This document shows positions 45,353-56,200 of a stretch of DNA of 64,000 nt, piece by piece. How positions within the stretch are numbered: position 1 is the first letter of the stretch; every line of letters starts with the position of its first letter. The notes under the pieces were generated by a model. That model ran no database searches and was not told the origin of the DNA. It saw nothing but the letters and a program-made list of their open reading frames with translations. Made by a program: the position numbers and the translations under genes. The DNA is from Prionace glauca (Eukaryota; Chordata; Chondrichthyes; Carcharhiniformes; Carcharhinidae): assembly GCA_037974335.1 (NCBI GenBank), contig CM075724.1, forward strand, positions 62,708,470-62,772,469. Reading direction: 5' to 3'.

Positions 45353-45615
45353 AGACTACAGTTATGAAACAGGAAACTGATGGTCACAGCTGGGGGACGT
45401 GAGGGCCAGTGGCAGTTGGTGGTGTGGGGGGAAGTCAACCATAACATAGACTCATTCTGACACAGGAAGCTTGGCTTGAGAACTGGGATCCATTTAGGCC
45501 AGAGGTAACCCATTGCTGTGAACTAGAAGCGGCTGCTTTTGAGACTGATGTCCGGGACAAACAGAAGGCCACCAATGAAGTCATCGGGTTTGCTCCACCG
45601 TCTGAATAGGTCACG
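45353..45615. other. No gene recognised
   Basis: Short interval between a SINE fragment and an old CR1. No feature identified. Confidence 0.35.
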
Positions 45616-46007
45616 GGTGATTTTACCATGGTTATAACTCGACTTTCATAACATGTCCCCTCGCACACATTCTCCTGACTCTCTTGTAGACCAGAATTCT
45701 GCCTAATTTAGCTTTGAATATGTATAATGATCCAAGCCTACGTAGCTTGTTGGGGAAAGGAATCCCAAAGTTTAATCGCCAAATGAAGAAAGCAAATCTT
45801 CCTCACCTGCCTTAAATGGCGGACGCCCAAATTTTTACACCGTACTACCTTGCTCTAGATTTTCCCACGAGAGGAAAAACATTCTCTTCGCATCCATCCT
45901 GTCAAGAACCACCTTGTCAAACACTACCCCCGCCGAATCGTCTATTTTTCTATCAAATTACACACAATTCTTATGAAATCCACTGTGTCTGGTCCAAGTT
46001 GCCCATG

Positions 46008-46205
46008 ATGTGGAGATGCCGGCGTTGGACTAGGGTAAACACAGTAAGAAGTCTGACAACACCAGGTTTAAGTCCAACCGATTTATTTGATAGTAAACTC
46101 GCAAGCTTTCGAGGTTCCCCTCTTCGTCAGGTGAATGGAGAGTTCTGGCCTCAGACAGTTCATGTAACAGCACAGACAGTTCACAGATTACTGATTAGAA
46201 TGCGA
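46008..46205 (-). mobile_element. Penelope-type 3' end, 5'-truncated
   Basis: The antisense terminus CATGATGTGGAGATGCCGGC is followed by AGAAGTCTGACAACACCAGG, AACCGATTTATTTGATAG, and UTR sequence with GAGAGTTCTGGCCTCAGACA shared with 30,214. The copy stops in the UTR; no coding part. It retains a canonical-looking hammerhead core. Confidence 0.8.
46110..46150 (-). ncRNA. Hammerhead-ribozyme-like core in Penelope 3' UTR
   Basis: On the minus strand: CTGACGA, a GAGG-GGAA-CCTC hairpin, then GAAAGCTTGCGAG. This is the order CUGANGA - stem II - GAAA of the hammerhead ribozyme. Stems I and III were not resolved by eye, so only the core is claimed. Confidence 0.5.
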
Positions 46206-46311
46206 ATATTCTGCTTTTTCATTCTTCCAAAAAATATGGACAGCCCTGCATTTTCCCATATTATTCTGCAGTTACCAAATGCATGCCAGCTTACTCTTTT
46301 ATTATTAATCA

Positions 46312-46755
46312 AAGGGATGAAGGCTTCGCTGGCAAGACCAACAATTAATGTCAATCACTAATTGTCTTCGAGAAGGTGGTTGTGAGCAACCTTCTTGAAC
46401 CGCTACAGCCCATTGTGCCAGAGGTGGCGGGGCGGGGATGGGGTGGGGTGGCGGCGGTGGGTCGGGGGGGGGGGGGGGGGGTGGGGGGGTGGGGAGGTGG
46501 TGGTGTGGCGGGAGAGGGGAGGTGTTGCGGAGGGAGGAGGTCCAGTATTTTGATCCAGTGGCAGTGAACGAAAAGCGAGAAGTTTCCAAGTCATATTGGT
46601 GAACGACTTCTGTAAAACCTTCAGGTTGATGTTTCCATGTATCTGCTACCCCTGTGTTTTAGCTGGTAGTCATCCTGGGTTTCGAAGGCACTTTTTAAGG
46701 AGCCTTGTTGAATTCTTGCAGTGCATCTCATTGCGCCCAGAGAGATGTGCAATCT
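46312..46755 (+). repeat. Dispersed repeat R2, long copy with G-rich tract
   Basis: Starts GATGAAGGCTTCGCTGGCAA, continues GAGAAGGTGGTTGTGAGCAA and TTGAACCGCTACAGCCCATT, then is expanded by about 100 bp of G-rich sequence (46,428-46,525), and resumes TTTTGATCCAGTGGCAGTGA, TGTTTCCATGTATCTGCTAC and CTTGCAGTGCATCTCATTG. Confidence 0.6.
46428..46525 (+). repeat. G-rich low-complexity tract
   Basis: Mostly GGGGTGG and GGCGG runs, including one of 18 G. It could form G-quadruplexes. The frames across it are compositional artefacts. Confidence 0.8.
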
Positions 46756-46949
46756 AGGCATGTAGGAACAGGATTAAGTGCAGGTCAGTTAGCTTCTTTT
46801 GGATTTTGCCAGACAATTGCCAGCTATCTTCATGTATCAGTTTTTGCCAAGATCTCTTCACGTTTTTGAAAGCAAATATCTCTCAGTCTCAGGTTTAAAA
46901 TTAACAATTGACATAGGTTACAAAAGCAAAAACGGATACTGGACAGCTA

Positions 46950-47092
46950 AAATAAAATTAAAACGCGCAGAAAATATTCAGCAAGTCAGGGAACATCTAT
47001 GGAGAGAAACATAATTAATATTTCAGATGGCATTGGAATCAAACGTTAACTAATTCTCTCCACATATGCTGGCTGACCTGCTGAATTACCCG
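46950..47092 (-). repeat. Dispersed repeat R1, inverted copy
   Basis: Complement of the R1 blocks: GCGCAGAAAATATTCAGCAA, TCTATGGAGAGAAACATAAT, and at the far end AATTCTCTCCACATATGCTG with GCTGACCTGCTGAATTACC. The end blocks suggest an inverted pair or hairpin arrangement of the same motif. Confidence 0.45.
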
Positions 47093-47327
47093 AGCAAGAA
47101 CTGTTATTTGCGAGAGGGAGCTATAAATTTGTATCAACTTTCGTGATAGAATTTCATTTCTGGAAGGTCTGACTCTAACTTTAGACAATGTTCTCTCATG
47201 CCCGTGTCCTCAAACAGCACGTATACGCTGTAACTTGTCTCTATGTTCCGCTTAAAATCTTGAAAACATCAATGACATCACCCATATCCATCCAAATTTC
47301 GGGGGTTACAATCAAAGAAAACAAAGT

Positions 47328-48250
47328 ACAAAAAATAGAATGAAGTACAGCACGGGAACAGGCCCTTATGCCCTCCAAGCCTGTGCTGATCCTGATGCCC
47401 AAATAAACTAAAATAAAATATTCTGCCCTTGCTCGGTCCATATCCCACTATTCCCTCCCTATCCATGTACACATCGATGCTTCTTAAATGTTGCTAATGT
47501 GCCTGCCTCCACCACCTCCTCTGACAACTCGTTTCAGGCGTTCACCACTCTCTGTGTGACAAATTTCACCTGCACCTTAAACTTTCCCCCTCTCACCTTG
47601 AACCGGTGCCCCTTTTAATTGACATTTCCACTCTTGGAAAAAACCTCAGACTATCTATGCCTCTCATAATTTTGCAAACCTCTGTCAGGTCTCCCCTCAG
47701 CCTCCATCTTTCCAGTGAAAACAATCCTAGGTCATTCAACGTCTCCTCATCGCCAACATCCTCAAGACCAGGCAACGTCCTGGTGAACTTTCTTTCCACT
47801 CTGTTCAATGCTTTCACATCCTTCTGGTAGTCTGGTGACCAGAACTGCACGTAATAGTCCAAATGCAGCCTAATTGAGGTTTTATAAAGCTGCAACATGG
47901 CTTCCCATTCTTGTACTCAATGCCCCTACCAAGGAAGACAAACATGCTATATGCTTTCATAATCACCTTGAGCATCTGTGCTGCCACTTTCAGGGAACTG
48001 TGGACCTGCACGTTCAGATCTCCCTGCATGTTAATGACTCTAAGGTTTCTGCCATTTACTGTGTAATTCACACTTAAGTTTGATCCTCCAAAATTCATCA
48101 CCTCACATTTGTCTGGATTAAACTCCATATGTCATTTCTGTGCCCAATTCTCCAATCTATCTACATCCTTTTACATTCTTTGACAATCCTCGGCATTATC
48201 AGCAACTCTACTAATCTTCGTGTCATCCATAAATCTTTTGAAATCTCTTT
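47328..48250 (-). mobile_element. CR1 LINE, ORF2 C-terminus and 3' end
   Basis: Minus-strand frames 48,128-47,814 and 47,898-47,593 give MEFNPDKCEVMNFGGSNLSV, NMQGDLNVQVHSSLKVAAQM, then IRLHLDYYVQFWSPDYQKDV and DLGLFSLERWRLRGDLTEVC. The 3' end complement (ACAGCACGGGAACAGGCCCT) is at 47,345. It is 5'-truncated upstream of motif C. Confidence 0.85.
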
Positions 48251-48589
48251 TTGTAGTTTAACCCTTACAGCCCAGGTAAAATTTGTTATTTATTCTGGTA
48301 AACTGCACTACCTATCCAAGTGCAATATATCTTGTTTAAGGAGTAATGCTCAAACTGCTCACAATACAGCAAATGTGCTCCTTTGCATTTCTGAAGCAAT
48401 TCTTCAGCCCTGTTGTATTCAAGTCCTCTAAATAAATCTCTAGCTTTCCATTAGCTTTTTGAACATTTTCTGTATTGGTTCATGAGATTTTAATGAGCTC
48501 TGTTCTTAATTACTGAAGTGCCTTTGAAACTCCATTGCATCGAGCCTTTGGCCATTTAGAAAATATTCTATTCTATCCCATTTAGCTAT

Positions 48590-49080
48590 AAAATAGGCTG
48601 CATCCAATTTCCCTATATTGACACCTATTCAAAACGGCGTTGCTCATTCATTTAATCTATTAATATCCTTTTCCACGTTTTTGCTTCCACCTGCTCTGCA
48701 TTAAACTGACTATCATTTTGTCGTCAGGTAACCTAGTTATGTTACTGTTCATTCCACCATCTAAGCTGCTTACAAACAGAGTGAATAGGTGAATTTCTGA
48801 GGCGACATCACAGATCCTCGTAGGACACTAGTCATCACATCCTGCTAAGCAGGGTACCTGCTCCTGAGTGGTACTCTGTCACTTGTCAGGCAGCCAATTT
48901 TCTACCCAGATGAATAATTTTCCTTTAATTCCCTCCGCTTGAAACTTCCATGGAGGCTCCTGTACGAAAAAGTTATCAATCCTTCTGACTGTCCACATCA
49001 AATGACATCCTTATACATTTCCTGCCTACTACTGCTTACTACTTCATCAAAAAATCTATTTTGACTGGCATGAAGTAGCT
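48590..49080 (-). mobile_element. Old CR1-related RT fragment
   Basis: The complement resembles the palm region of CR1 ORF2 (text around CAATTTTCTACCCAGATGAA and CACATCAAATGACATCC) with extensive decay. No continuous frame. Extent approximate. Confidence 0.45.
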
Positions 49081-49440
49081 TCAAAAATTCATGCAAACTT
49101 TCCCTGATCAACTCTATGGGATAGAGAATTCCAAAGACCCCTGAGAAAATAAATTACTCTTCATCTCATCTTAGATAATTCCTCCCTGATTCAGAAGCTA
49201 TACTCCTTAGTTCTGGATTTATCTATGAGGATAATCATTTAGTTTCTGTATCTCCTCTTTGAAACCTTTTCAGAATTTTATACGTTTCAATAAGTTCAGC
49301 TCTCATTCTTCTGAACTGTAACTAATTTAGGCACAATCTGTTCAACCTTTCCTCATAAGACACCAGTTCTATTCCAGGATTCAACCTTGTGCACACTCTC
49401 TGAACTTTCTCCAATGTTCCAATACCCCTGCTCATACAAC
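49081..49440 (-). mobile_element. Old CR1-related C-terminal fragment
   Basis: The complement contains the conserved VSYEERLNRLCL text near 49,330-49,365 and GTLEKVQRVCTRLNPGIE just beyond, matching RVQRRFTRMLPGME-YEERL of CR1 ORF2. The 3' end is eroded. Confidence 0.6.
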
Positions 49441-51384
49441 TGAAAAAAAAACTAGACATAAAACACTTTTCAGTCTTTGTATAATTCTTCCTTACATCAA
49501 ATGATATACTTTTGGTGTCAAACATTACATTAATGTCTCTGTATGTTATTCAACTTCTAAAGAAATTGCTAGGGACAAAATCAGAAACTCAAAGGTATGT
49601 TATGGAATTCCTTTAGCCTAATTTTTTTTATTTTGACATTCGTGGGAGCATAAGGTTTTTCACTCTAGGTTTGATTCAATCAACCCACTAGGAAGCTTTT
49701 ATTAAATAAACTTTATTTAATAAAACAGTTGACATAAAAGAAAATGAATTAGCATATTTTTTATCAGTTGAAATACTTAAACATGATTAGGGATAATTCT
49801 TAACAGCGAGTTATCCCTTTAGTTCTAATTTAGCTAATATCCCCACAGACATACATCCTTCCTCAGAATCAATTATCACAAAAGTACATATAGGATCGCG
49901 TGTATGCTAGGTTTCTGGCCTTTAAATATCTGTGGACAGATACAGAAAGACACCTGCTTTCTGAATGCCATGCAGCAGCCCCAGAAAAAAATCTGTCCTC
50001 AAACAGCAGAACTTCAGAGAAGGTGATTTATTTTCTGGCAGATCCCAGTCTCAAACCCAAGAGAGACAAAAAGAGCGGCAGAGAGCTACTTTTTCTCTCT
50101 AAAGATCCGAAGCAACTGAGCTTGTATAACTCTGATTACCCAGTCAATTTAACCAAACCCGATTCTGAAAAAAACCCAGGGAAAACACAAAAATAAACAA
50201 ACATGCATTAGCCCAGATTGTAACAAACATTCTAGCAATTAGAATTATTTATACTTCCAGAGAATTAACAGGTGGGCTGGCTGTCATAGTCAAAGCAACA
50301 CTGGTAATTAGAATTGATTCCTCTTAAAATCCTGCACAGGAAACACGGCAAAAAAAATTAAAGGCACAGTTTTGTCGCTGAATGCATTGTTCCTTGAGGT
50401 TGAATACATGAGTCTGTTGTTATGACTTTTGGACAAAAAAATGAGAAAACGGAATGCTCATCCACTATATTTGCTGTGACAATATAATACAATTGGCAGA
50501 TAATAGGAAGCCGTATGTCGTGCCATGGCATGGTGGCCCAATAGCAACGCAAATCGGATCCATAGGTGACTTTTTCGTGCTATAGCCTCCAAAAATGCCA
50601 GTCTGCTGCAGCGATTCCCTGCAGCTACAGCCTATTGTCCAGTGCCATTCCAATTTATATCACAGCAACTCCAGCCACCTTTAGTTCACCAAATGCACGC
50701 TCGGTTTGGCGACCAATCGCCTTACTCAGTTGCCCAAAATTTAGGTGAGGTTCACATTTCTCCCAGATCGAATTTACCAAGGTATCTAGTACTCATGAAC
50801 ACAATTGTCTGGATATACTGCAGACATTAAATAAAAATATAATGCAAGTTATTTAATTTTTCCCAATTTAGCAACTTTATCTCTTTTGTCTCCACGTTTT
50901 AGATTAAATAATTTATCAAATTAGCTTTTCTTTCCTGACGGATGCTTGCCACAAAATCTTGGGAAAAAAAGCATTACGTTACGAGAGGCAGTCATCAGCA
51001 TTTCCACATATTTACTGTCCACTTTTGTAGTAAAACATCATTCTTCACTCCCCATCGTCTGTCAAGCACTATTAACATTTCGGTCCTTGGCCCCCAACCA
51101 TTCAAACACCCCATTCTTGCAGCAGTTATTCTCTTTACATAGCTCTGCCAACTCCACACCCCAATATTTTAATATTGTTCCCATTGACGCCTTGACATTA
51201 ATCCTTCATAAACATCACTTTCCAGATAGCTTGCTACGTATTAAAATGTTTAATGGTGGCCATGGAACCATTGGCGATTGTCTTAAAAAATCTCATCTGT
51301 TTCACATAATGTCCTTCAGAGAAGAAAATCAACCATCCTTATCTGATCTGTCTTACATGTGACTCCAGGTCCACAACAATGTGT
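49441..51384. other. No gene recognised
   Basis: Nearly 2 kb of AT-rich DNA. A 98-codon plus-strand frame at 49,900-50,196 and a 138-codon frame at 50,946-51,362 lack domains and splice context. The segment 49,690-50,350 has some LTR-like traits in antisense (AATAAA-rich left edge) but I could not define ends. Confidence 0.35.
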
Positions 51385-51485
51385 TTGGCTCTTAGTTACC
51401 CTCTGAAATAGCCCAATTAGTTTTGGGCAACAACTATTGGCCTAGCCAGCAGCATTCACATCCCATGAATGAATAAAATAAATAC
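51385..51485 (+). repeat. Dispersed repeat R4, 3' end
   Basis: CCTCTGAAATAGCCCAATTA, GGCCTAGCCAGCAGCATTCA and CATCCCATGAATGAATAAAA form the terminal part of a repeat I know as frequent in shark DNA. Confidence 0.5.
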
Positions 51486-51554
51486 ATCCCGTGTAATTTT
51501 GAAGTGCTAGGCCAAAGCCGCAACTCTGAGTAACAGGCAAGCCAAGCGTGCGTT

Positions 51555-52745
51555 CGTGGTAAAGAGGATACAGAGCAGACTTACAGCACTGTTATCAGGA
51601 ATTGACAATTTTAGTTACGAGAAAAAACAGTCTGGTGTTGTTTTACTGGTAACAGCTAAGGCTCAGTTAAATTTGAGGTATATAACATGATGAATCGAAT
51701 GCATGTGAATGATCTATTAACGATAATATCTAACCTGACAGAAAGGTTTATATGTCAAGGACATAGATTTAAACTAATTGGCACTGCCTAAAAGGGCGAT
51801 AATTACAAAAGAGCTTATCTCAGTTAAAGTAGAACACGGATATAGATTCAACTTAACTCACATGGCTCCAAGAGCTCGAAAGTGTGCTTAGGCTGGTGCC
51901 AGAGGTCTAGCGGACGTTCGGCCAGGGCAAATACAGTAGAGGGGGTCAATAACTAGGTACATATAAATAAGGTAAGCAGCAGGCGATTTAGAACAAAGAA
52001 CGAAGAACGAAAACAGCCCGGGAAACAGGCCCTTCGGCCCAACGAGCCCGCGCCGCCAATTTAACATTACCAGTTCCCCCTCCACCCGTGACCCTTATTT
52101 ATGCTTATGGCATTCCACATTGAGGGAAACTAATTTAGGGACAATTTATTACCTCCAATCAGCCTAAAAGCACATCTTTGGGGTGTGGGAGGAAACCGGA
52201 GCACCCGGAGAAAACCTACGCAAGCATGGGGAGAATGCACAAACTCCTACAGACACTGGCCCAAATCCATGTGTCTGCACATCAAACAGTGATAGTCACT
52301 GGAGCTGTTGTGTTGCCCAGCATCTGGTCCAGTTTGAGCACACTCTAACGACATGAAGCACTAGGCTATTCTCAAACATCCAAGAGCAGCCCTAGTACGA
52401 CCCATCGCGTGTATGCCCCTCGTTGGACAACAAGGCGGACCGACTTAAAACCTGTGAATTATAAGAGAAAAACATTATTATCATATCATATAATATACTA
52501 AATTATTATCATTTAGAGGGGGTTTGAGGAAAAACTCTTTCACCCTAAGGTTGGTGGGAATCTGGAACTAGCTGTCTGAAAAGATGGTAGAGGAGATAAC
52601 CTTCACAACACAAAAAAAAGATGAACATCAGAAACGCCATGCATTCAAAGCAAGGACCACTTGTTGGAATATGGACGGTACGGGCAAGGTGGGCGGGATG
52701 ACGTCTTTCAGTCCTGTTAACTCGATAACTATGACTGCTGCGTCG
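51555..52745 (+). mobile_element. Old CR1-related 3' part, split by a type I CR1 tail
   Basis: The first part (51,555-51,840) is a decayed C-terminal ORF2 region (AGGTATATAACATGATGAAT, then GGACATAGATTTAAACTAAT). After the inverted insert, it resumes at 52,515 with GGGGGTTTGAGGAAAAACTC, TTGGTGGGAATCTGGAACTA and a 3' end. Frames are lost. Confidence 0.55.
51990..52480 (-). mobile_element. CR1 type I 3' UTR, inverted, 5'-truncated
   Basis: Starts with the tail complement (AGAACAAAGAACGAAGAACG), then GGCCCTTCGGCCCAACGAGC, the V-SINE-like core in complement (52,175-52,260), and the upstream UTR to GCCCCTCGTTGGACAACAAG. It contains no ORF2, so it is a short 5'-truncated insertion in an older CR1. 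Confidence 0.8.
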
Positions 52746-53184
52746 TAAATGTTTCATGTTTATTTGCCACGAACTAGAATATCTTTGCACCGGAGTATTG
52801 TGCGAATCTCTTTTTTCTTGTTCTCAACCTCTTTAACCTTTACTACGATCATCCAATTCACTTCTCTCTTTGGTTTTCCTGCTGTTATCCAATATGCTTA
52901 AGACGGTAGTTACAAGAACCAATACTGTGCATTTGTCAATTTTGTCCACGAAGACCAAGTGCTTTTCTTACCTTTGTTATCCGAAACACATGGAATTCTA
53001 GCAGTGACATAAGTATACAAATTAGAAGATCCCTGTGAACAAACCAAGGTTAATTTCTGAATCCGCAGTCAAAGACCGTCAAGCATTATTGCGACGTAAC
53101 ACACAGAAAGTAAACCGCAAACTATTCTTCACAGTTGCAAGCTCGCAGCTACTGCAGAGTCAACAGTTGTATCCATTGCTAAGA
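52746..53184. other. Presumed 5' flank of the receptor gene
   Basis: AT-rich flank without a recognised core promoter. The open frame from 53,035 runs in frame into the receptor's first exon, but the ATG at 53,185 gives a proper signal peptide, so the upstream part is probably 5' UTR. Transcript data would be needed to place the start site. Confidence 0.4.
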
Positions 53185-53236
53185 ATGACGAAAATGTTTT
53201 TTCTGTGCCTGATCCTCCAAGGGATTAATCACACAG
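53185..53236 (+). other. Receptor exon 1 (signal peptide)
   Basis: Seventeen codons plus one base, ending at ACACAG/GTAACA. I chose the ATG at 53,185 because it gives a short basic start followed by a hydrophobic core. A second in-frame ATG lies three codons later. Confidence 0.8.
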
Positions 53237-56200
53237 GTAACAATTTATTCATTTCCCAATTACTTTCATTGATAACTAGCTCCGAAGTAGTTTCTATGTC
53301 AAGTTAGCGAACCTTATTTCCTCTGTCTAGTTTATGTTTTGAACTTTTATGCTGTATCCAGTTCAAATGACGTGTGTTCGTCTACATTTCTGACAGCTGT
53401 GGACCACACTTCGTTCAGTGTGTCTCAAGCACCAGTAGAAACGATTGTATCCAGAGGGGGAAACATCACCTTCTACTGCATGTTCCCCATTTTTCCATCC
53501 CAATCCTGGGTACGCGTATTATGGTGGAAACATGGCGAGAATGAATTCCTGCATTCAAGCCCAAACAAGAGAAAAAGGTTTGGTATGGAAAATAAAGTGA
53601 GCGGTTTCTTTCGCTTAAAAAATGTGACATTTCAAGACTCTGGAATCTATCACTGTACGGTGATCTGTCAGGGAGTAGGTCAACGAAATGGAACAGGATC
53701 TCATCTAATTGTGCTTGGTAAATGTCAAAAATACTTGTCAAATATACACAGCATCTTTTGACTGTTTCACCGATCCATTTTTGTCAGTGTTAACATGATT
53801 AGTAATACAAGCAATAGTGCTCTGCCTATATAATTGTTATTTAGACATGCAAAGCCACGCGCAGAGTAATGCGAAATGAATCAGTATTATTGAATTTGAC
53901 AACAATTGTGAAGGCAACCTATGCGCCAACTGAATGATCCTGGAAACTCAAAGCGGTTTCCAAACATATAACTCAATGAAAATCATTTATAATAAAGCGC
54001 ATCGTCCAATCAGTTGATCTTGCTCATTTGAGACACGCACCATCCTGAACATCATTTATGTTAAAAATCATCTCCCAGTAAGTACACCATTCTTGTTAAC
54101 TTCAGATTCTTTTTCTGTCTCTATCACTGTCCTGGCGGCTTAATATTCCTGAAATCCTGAGATTTCGATGAGGTTCGTACACAACAGGTAAAAATTTATA
54201 ACGACAGGAGGCCGCGTTTTTGAATTGTACTATTATAAGAAAATGAGACGAATATATCAGAATCAGAATCAAACTTAATTTATCCAAATCGAGCACATTT
54301 CTTGATTTTGTTCACTCTGTGTTCCGCAGCGGCCCCAACCCCATTGAATCTTGTCTCCAGGGCATCTGAAGGGAATTTATCTGCGCCTTTGACTCTAGTC
54401 TGTGAAACGGCAGCGTTTTATCCGGAAAACTTCACGCTCACTTGGTATAAAAATGGAGTCGAAACTACACTTGGAATACACACCAGTAAAGTGCAAAACA
54501 GAGAAGGGCTATATGAAGTTTCCAGCTCTTTGGTGGAAACACAGCCTGTCCCGAGCGACGCCAATTATACGTGTTTGGTATCTCATGTCTCCCTCAAGAC
54601 TCCGGCAGTTGTCATCTACATTCGCTCTAAGTCTAGCCAAGGTACGACGACAGGAATCCAAAAAGGGATTTAACAATTATTGAATTCGTAAAGGGATATA
54701 ATGGACAGTTTGCATATAAACTGGAGTTTATATGGAGGGAAGTAATACGATAAAAGGTAGAACTATCCGGAGTATAGATACGCAGAGAGACCTGGGGGTG
54801 CAGGTACACAAGTCCCTGAAGGTGTCGGTGCAGGTGCAGAATGTGATGAGGAAAGCGTATGGCATGTTGGCCTTCATAGGAAGGGGTATAGAATATAAGA
54901 GTAGGAGTCTGATGTTGCAGTTGTATAGAACGTTGGTTAGGCCTCACCTGGAGTACTGCGTCCAGTTCTGGTCGCCGTACTACCGGAAGGATGTAGAGAT
55001 CCTGGAGAGAGTGCAGAGGAGATTTACCAGGATGTTGCCTGGTATGGAAGGGCTGTCTTACGAGGAAAGATTGAACGCACTTGGGCTGTTTTCCCTTGAG
55101 AGACGTCGGCTGAGGGGGGATCTAATAGAGGTTTATAAGATTATGAAGGGGATAGTTAGAGTAAATGGTGGTAAGCTTTTTCCGCTATTAGAAATGGATA
55201 GAACGAGGGGTCACGGGCTTAGGGTGAGGGGGGCTAGATATAAGACTAATGTTAGAGGGCAGTTTTTCACACAAAGGGTAGTGGGGATGTGGAATGCACT
55301 GCCGAGTAAGGTGGTGGAGGCAGGCACGCTAGGGTTGTTTAAGAGTCACTTGGACAGCCACATGAGCGGTCTACATATAGGGGGATATAGCAGGCCTTAC
55401 TAAACATTGAAGGCTTGGGATTCAGTTTTAGCCTCAGGGATATAGTCTTTTTAATAATGAATTTTTGTCCACAGGCATTTAAGTCCAGCAAGGGGCATGC
55501 GTGCGGCAGGTTGTGGTGGGCTGCTCTTGGATGTTGCTTCGGGAGTTGCCTACTGCTTCATGTCGTTGGTGTGCGCAAACTGGACCATCTCGAGGGCAAC
55601 ATGACAGCTCAGAGACTATCTCTGTTGCTATGCGGACACATGGATTTGGGCCTGTGTCCGTGGGAGTTTGCGCGTTCTCCCCATGGTTGCGTGGGTTTCC
55701 TCCGGGTGCTCCGGTTTCCTCCCACATCCCAAAAATGTGCTTTTAGGCTGATTGATTGGGTAACAAATTGTCCCTATATTGGACCTCCCTGATCCTCTCA
55801 CATTAGGCATAGACTAAAATCATGAATAGGTCACTGACAATGGGACGGCGGCGCGGGCTCGTTGGGCCGAAGGGCCTGTTTCCCGTGCTGTGTTGTTCTT
55901 TGTTCTTTGTTTGTTCTATAAAGATACTCATGGCGATAGTTCACGACATTTCATGGGAAATATAATTGAAAGTATTAGATTTAATTGAATCATATATTTC
56001 AATCTAATGTTATAACATCGGCTGCACACATGTTCTCAGTTAAGCCTTATTATTGATAATTTCCACTATTGTATGTATAACATATACTAGAACATACAAA
56101 ATCGAAATCGGAGTTCATCATAGGGCCAGTCGAAACTACGTGGCCATTTAATAAGATAATTACTTAGATTCTACATTAACTCTACTTTCCAGTCCGATCC

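Larger units (their letters stand above)
45620..46310 (-). mobile_element. Old CR1-related LINE, sister of the copy at 26.5 kb, with Penelope insert
   Basis: Parallels 26,580-27,380 in order, including CTTGTAGACCAGAATTCTGC, GCATCCATCCTGTCAAGAAC and the following R2 repeat. The stretch equivalent to about 26,950-27,260 is missing, and a PLE 3' end (46,008-46,205) occupies its place. Frames are broken. Confidence 0.6.

Noticed and set aside
49900-50196. 98-codon plus-strand frame
   Set aside because: No domain, no splice or promoter context, ordinary AT-rich composition.
53035-53307. Open frame extending upstream and downstream of receptor exon 1
   Set aside because: Exon 1 begins at the ATG at 53,185 and ends at the donor after 53,236. 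The rest of the frame is 5' UTR and intron.
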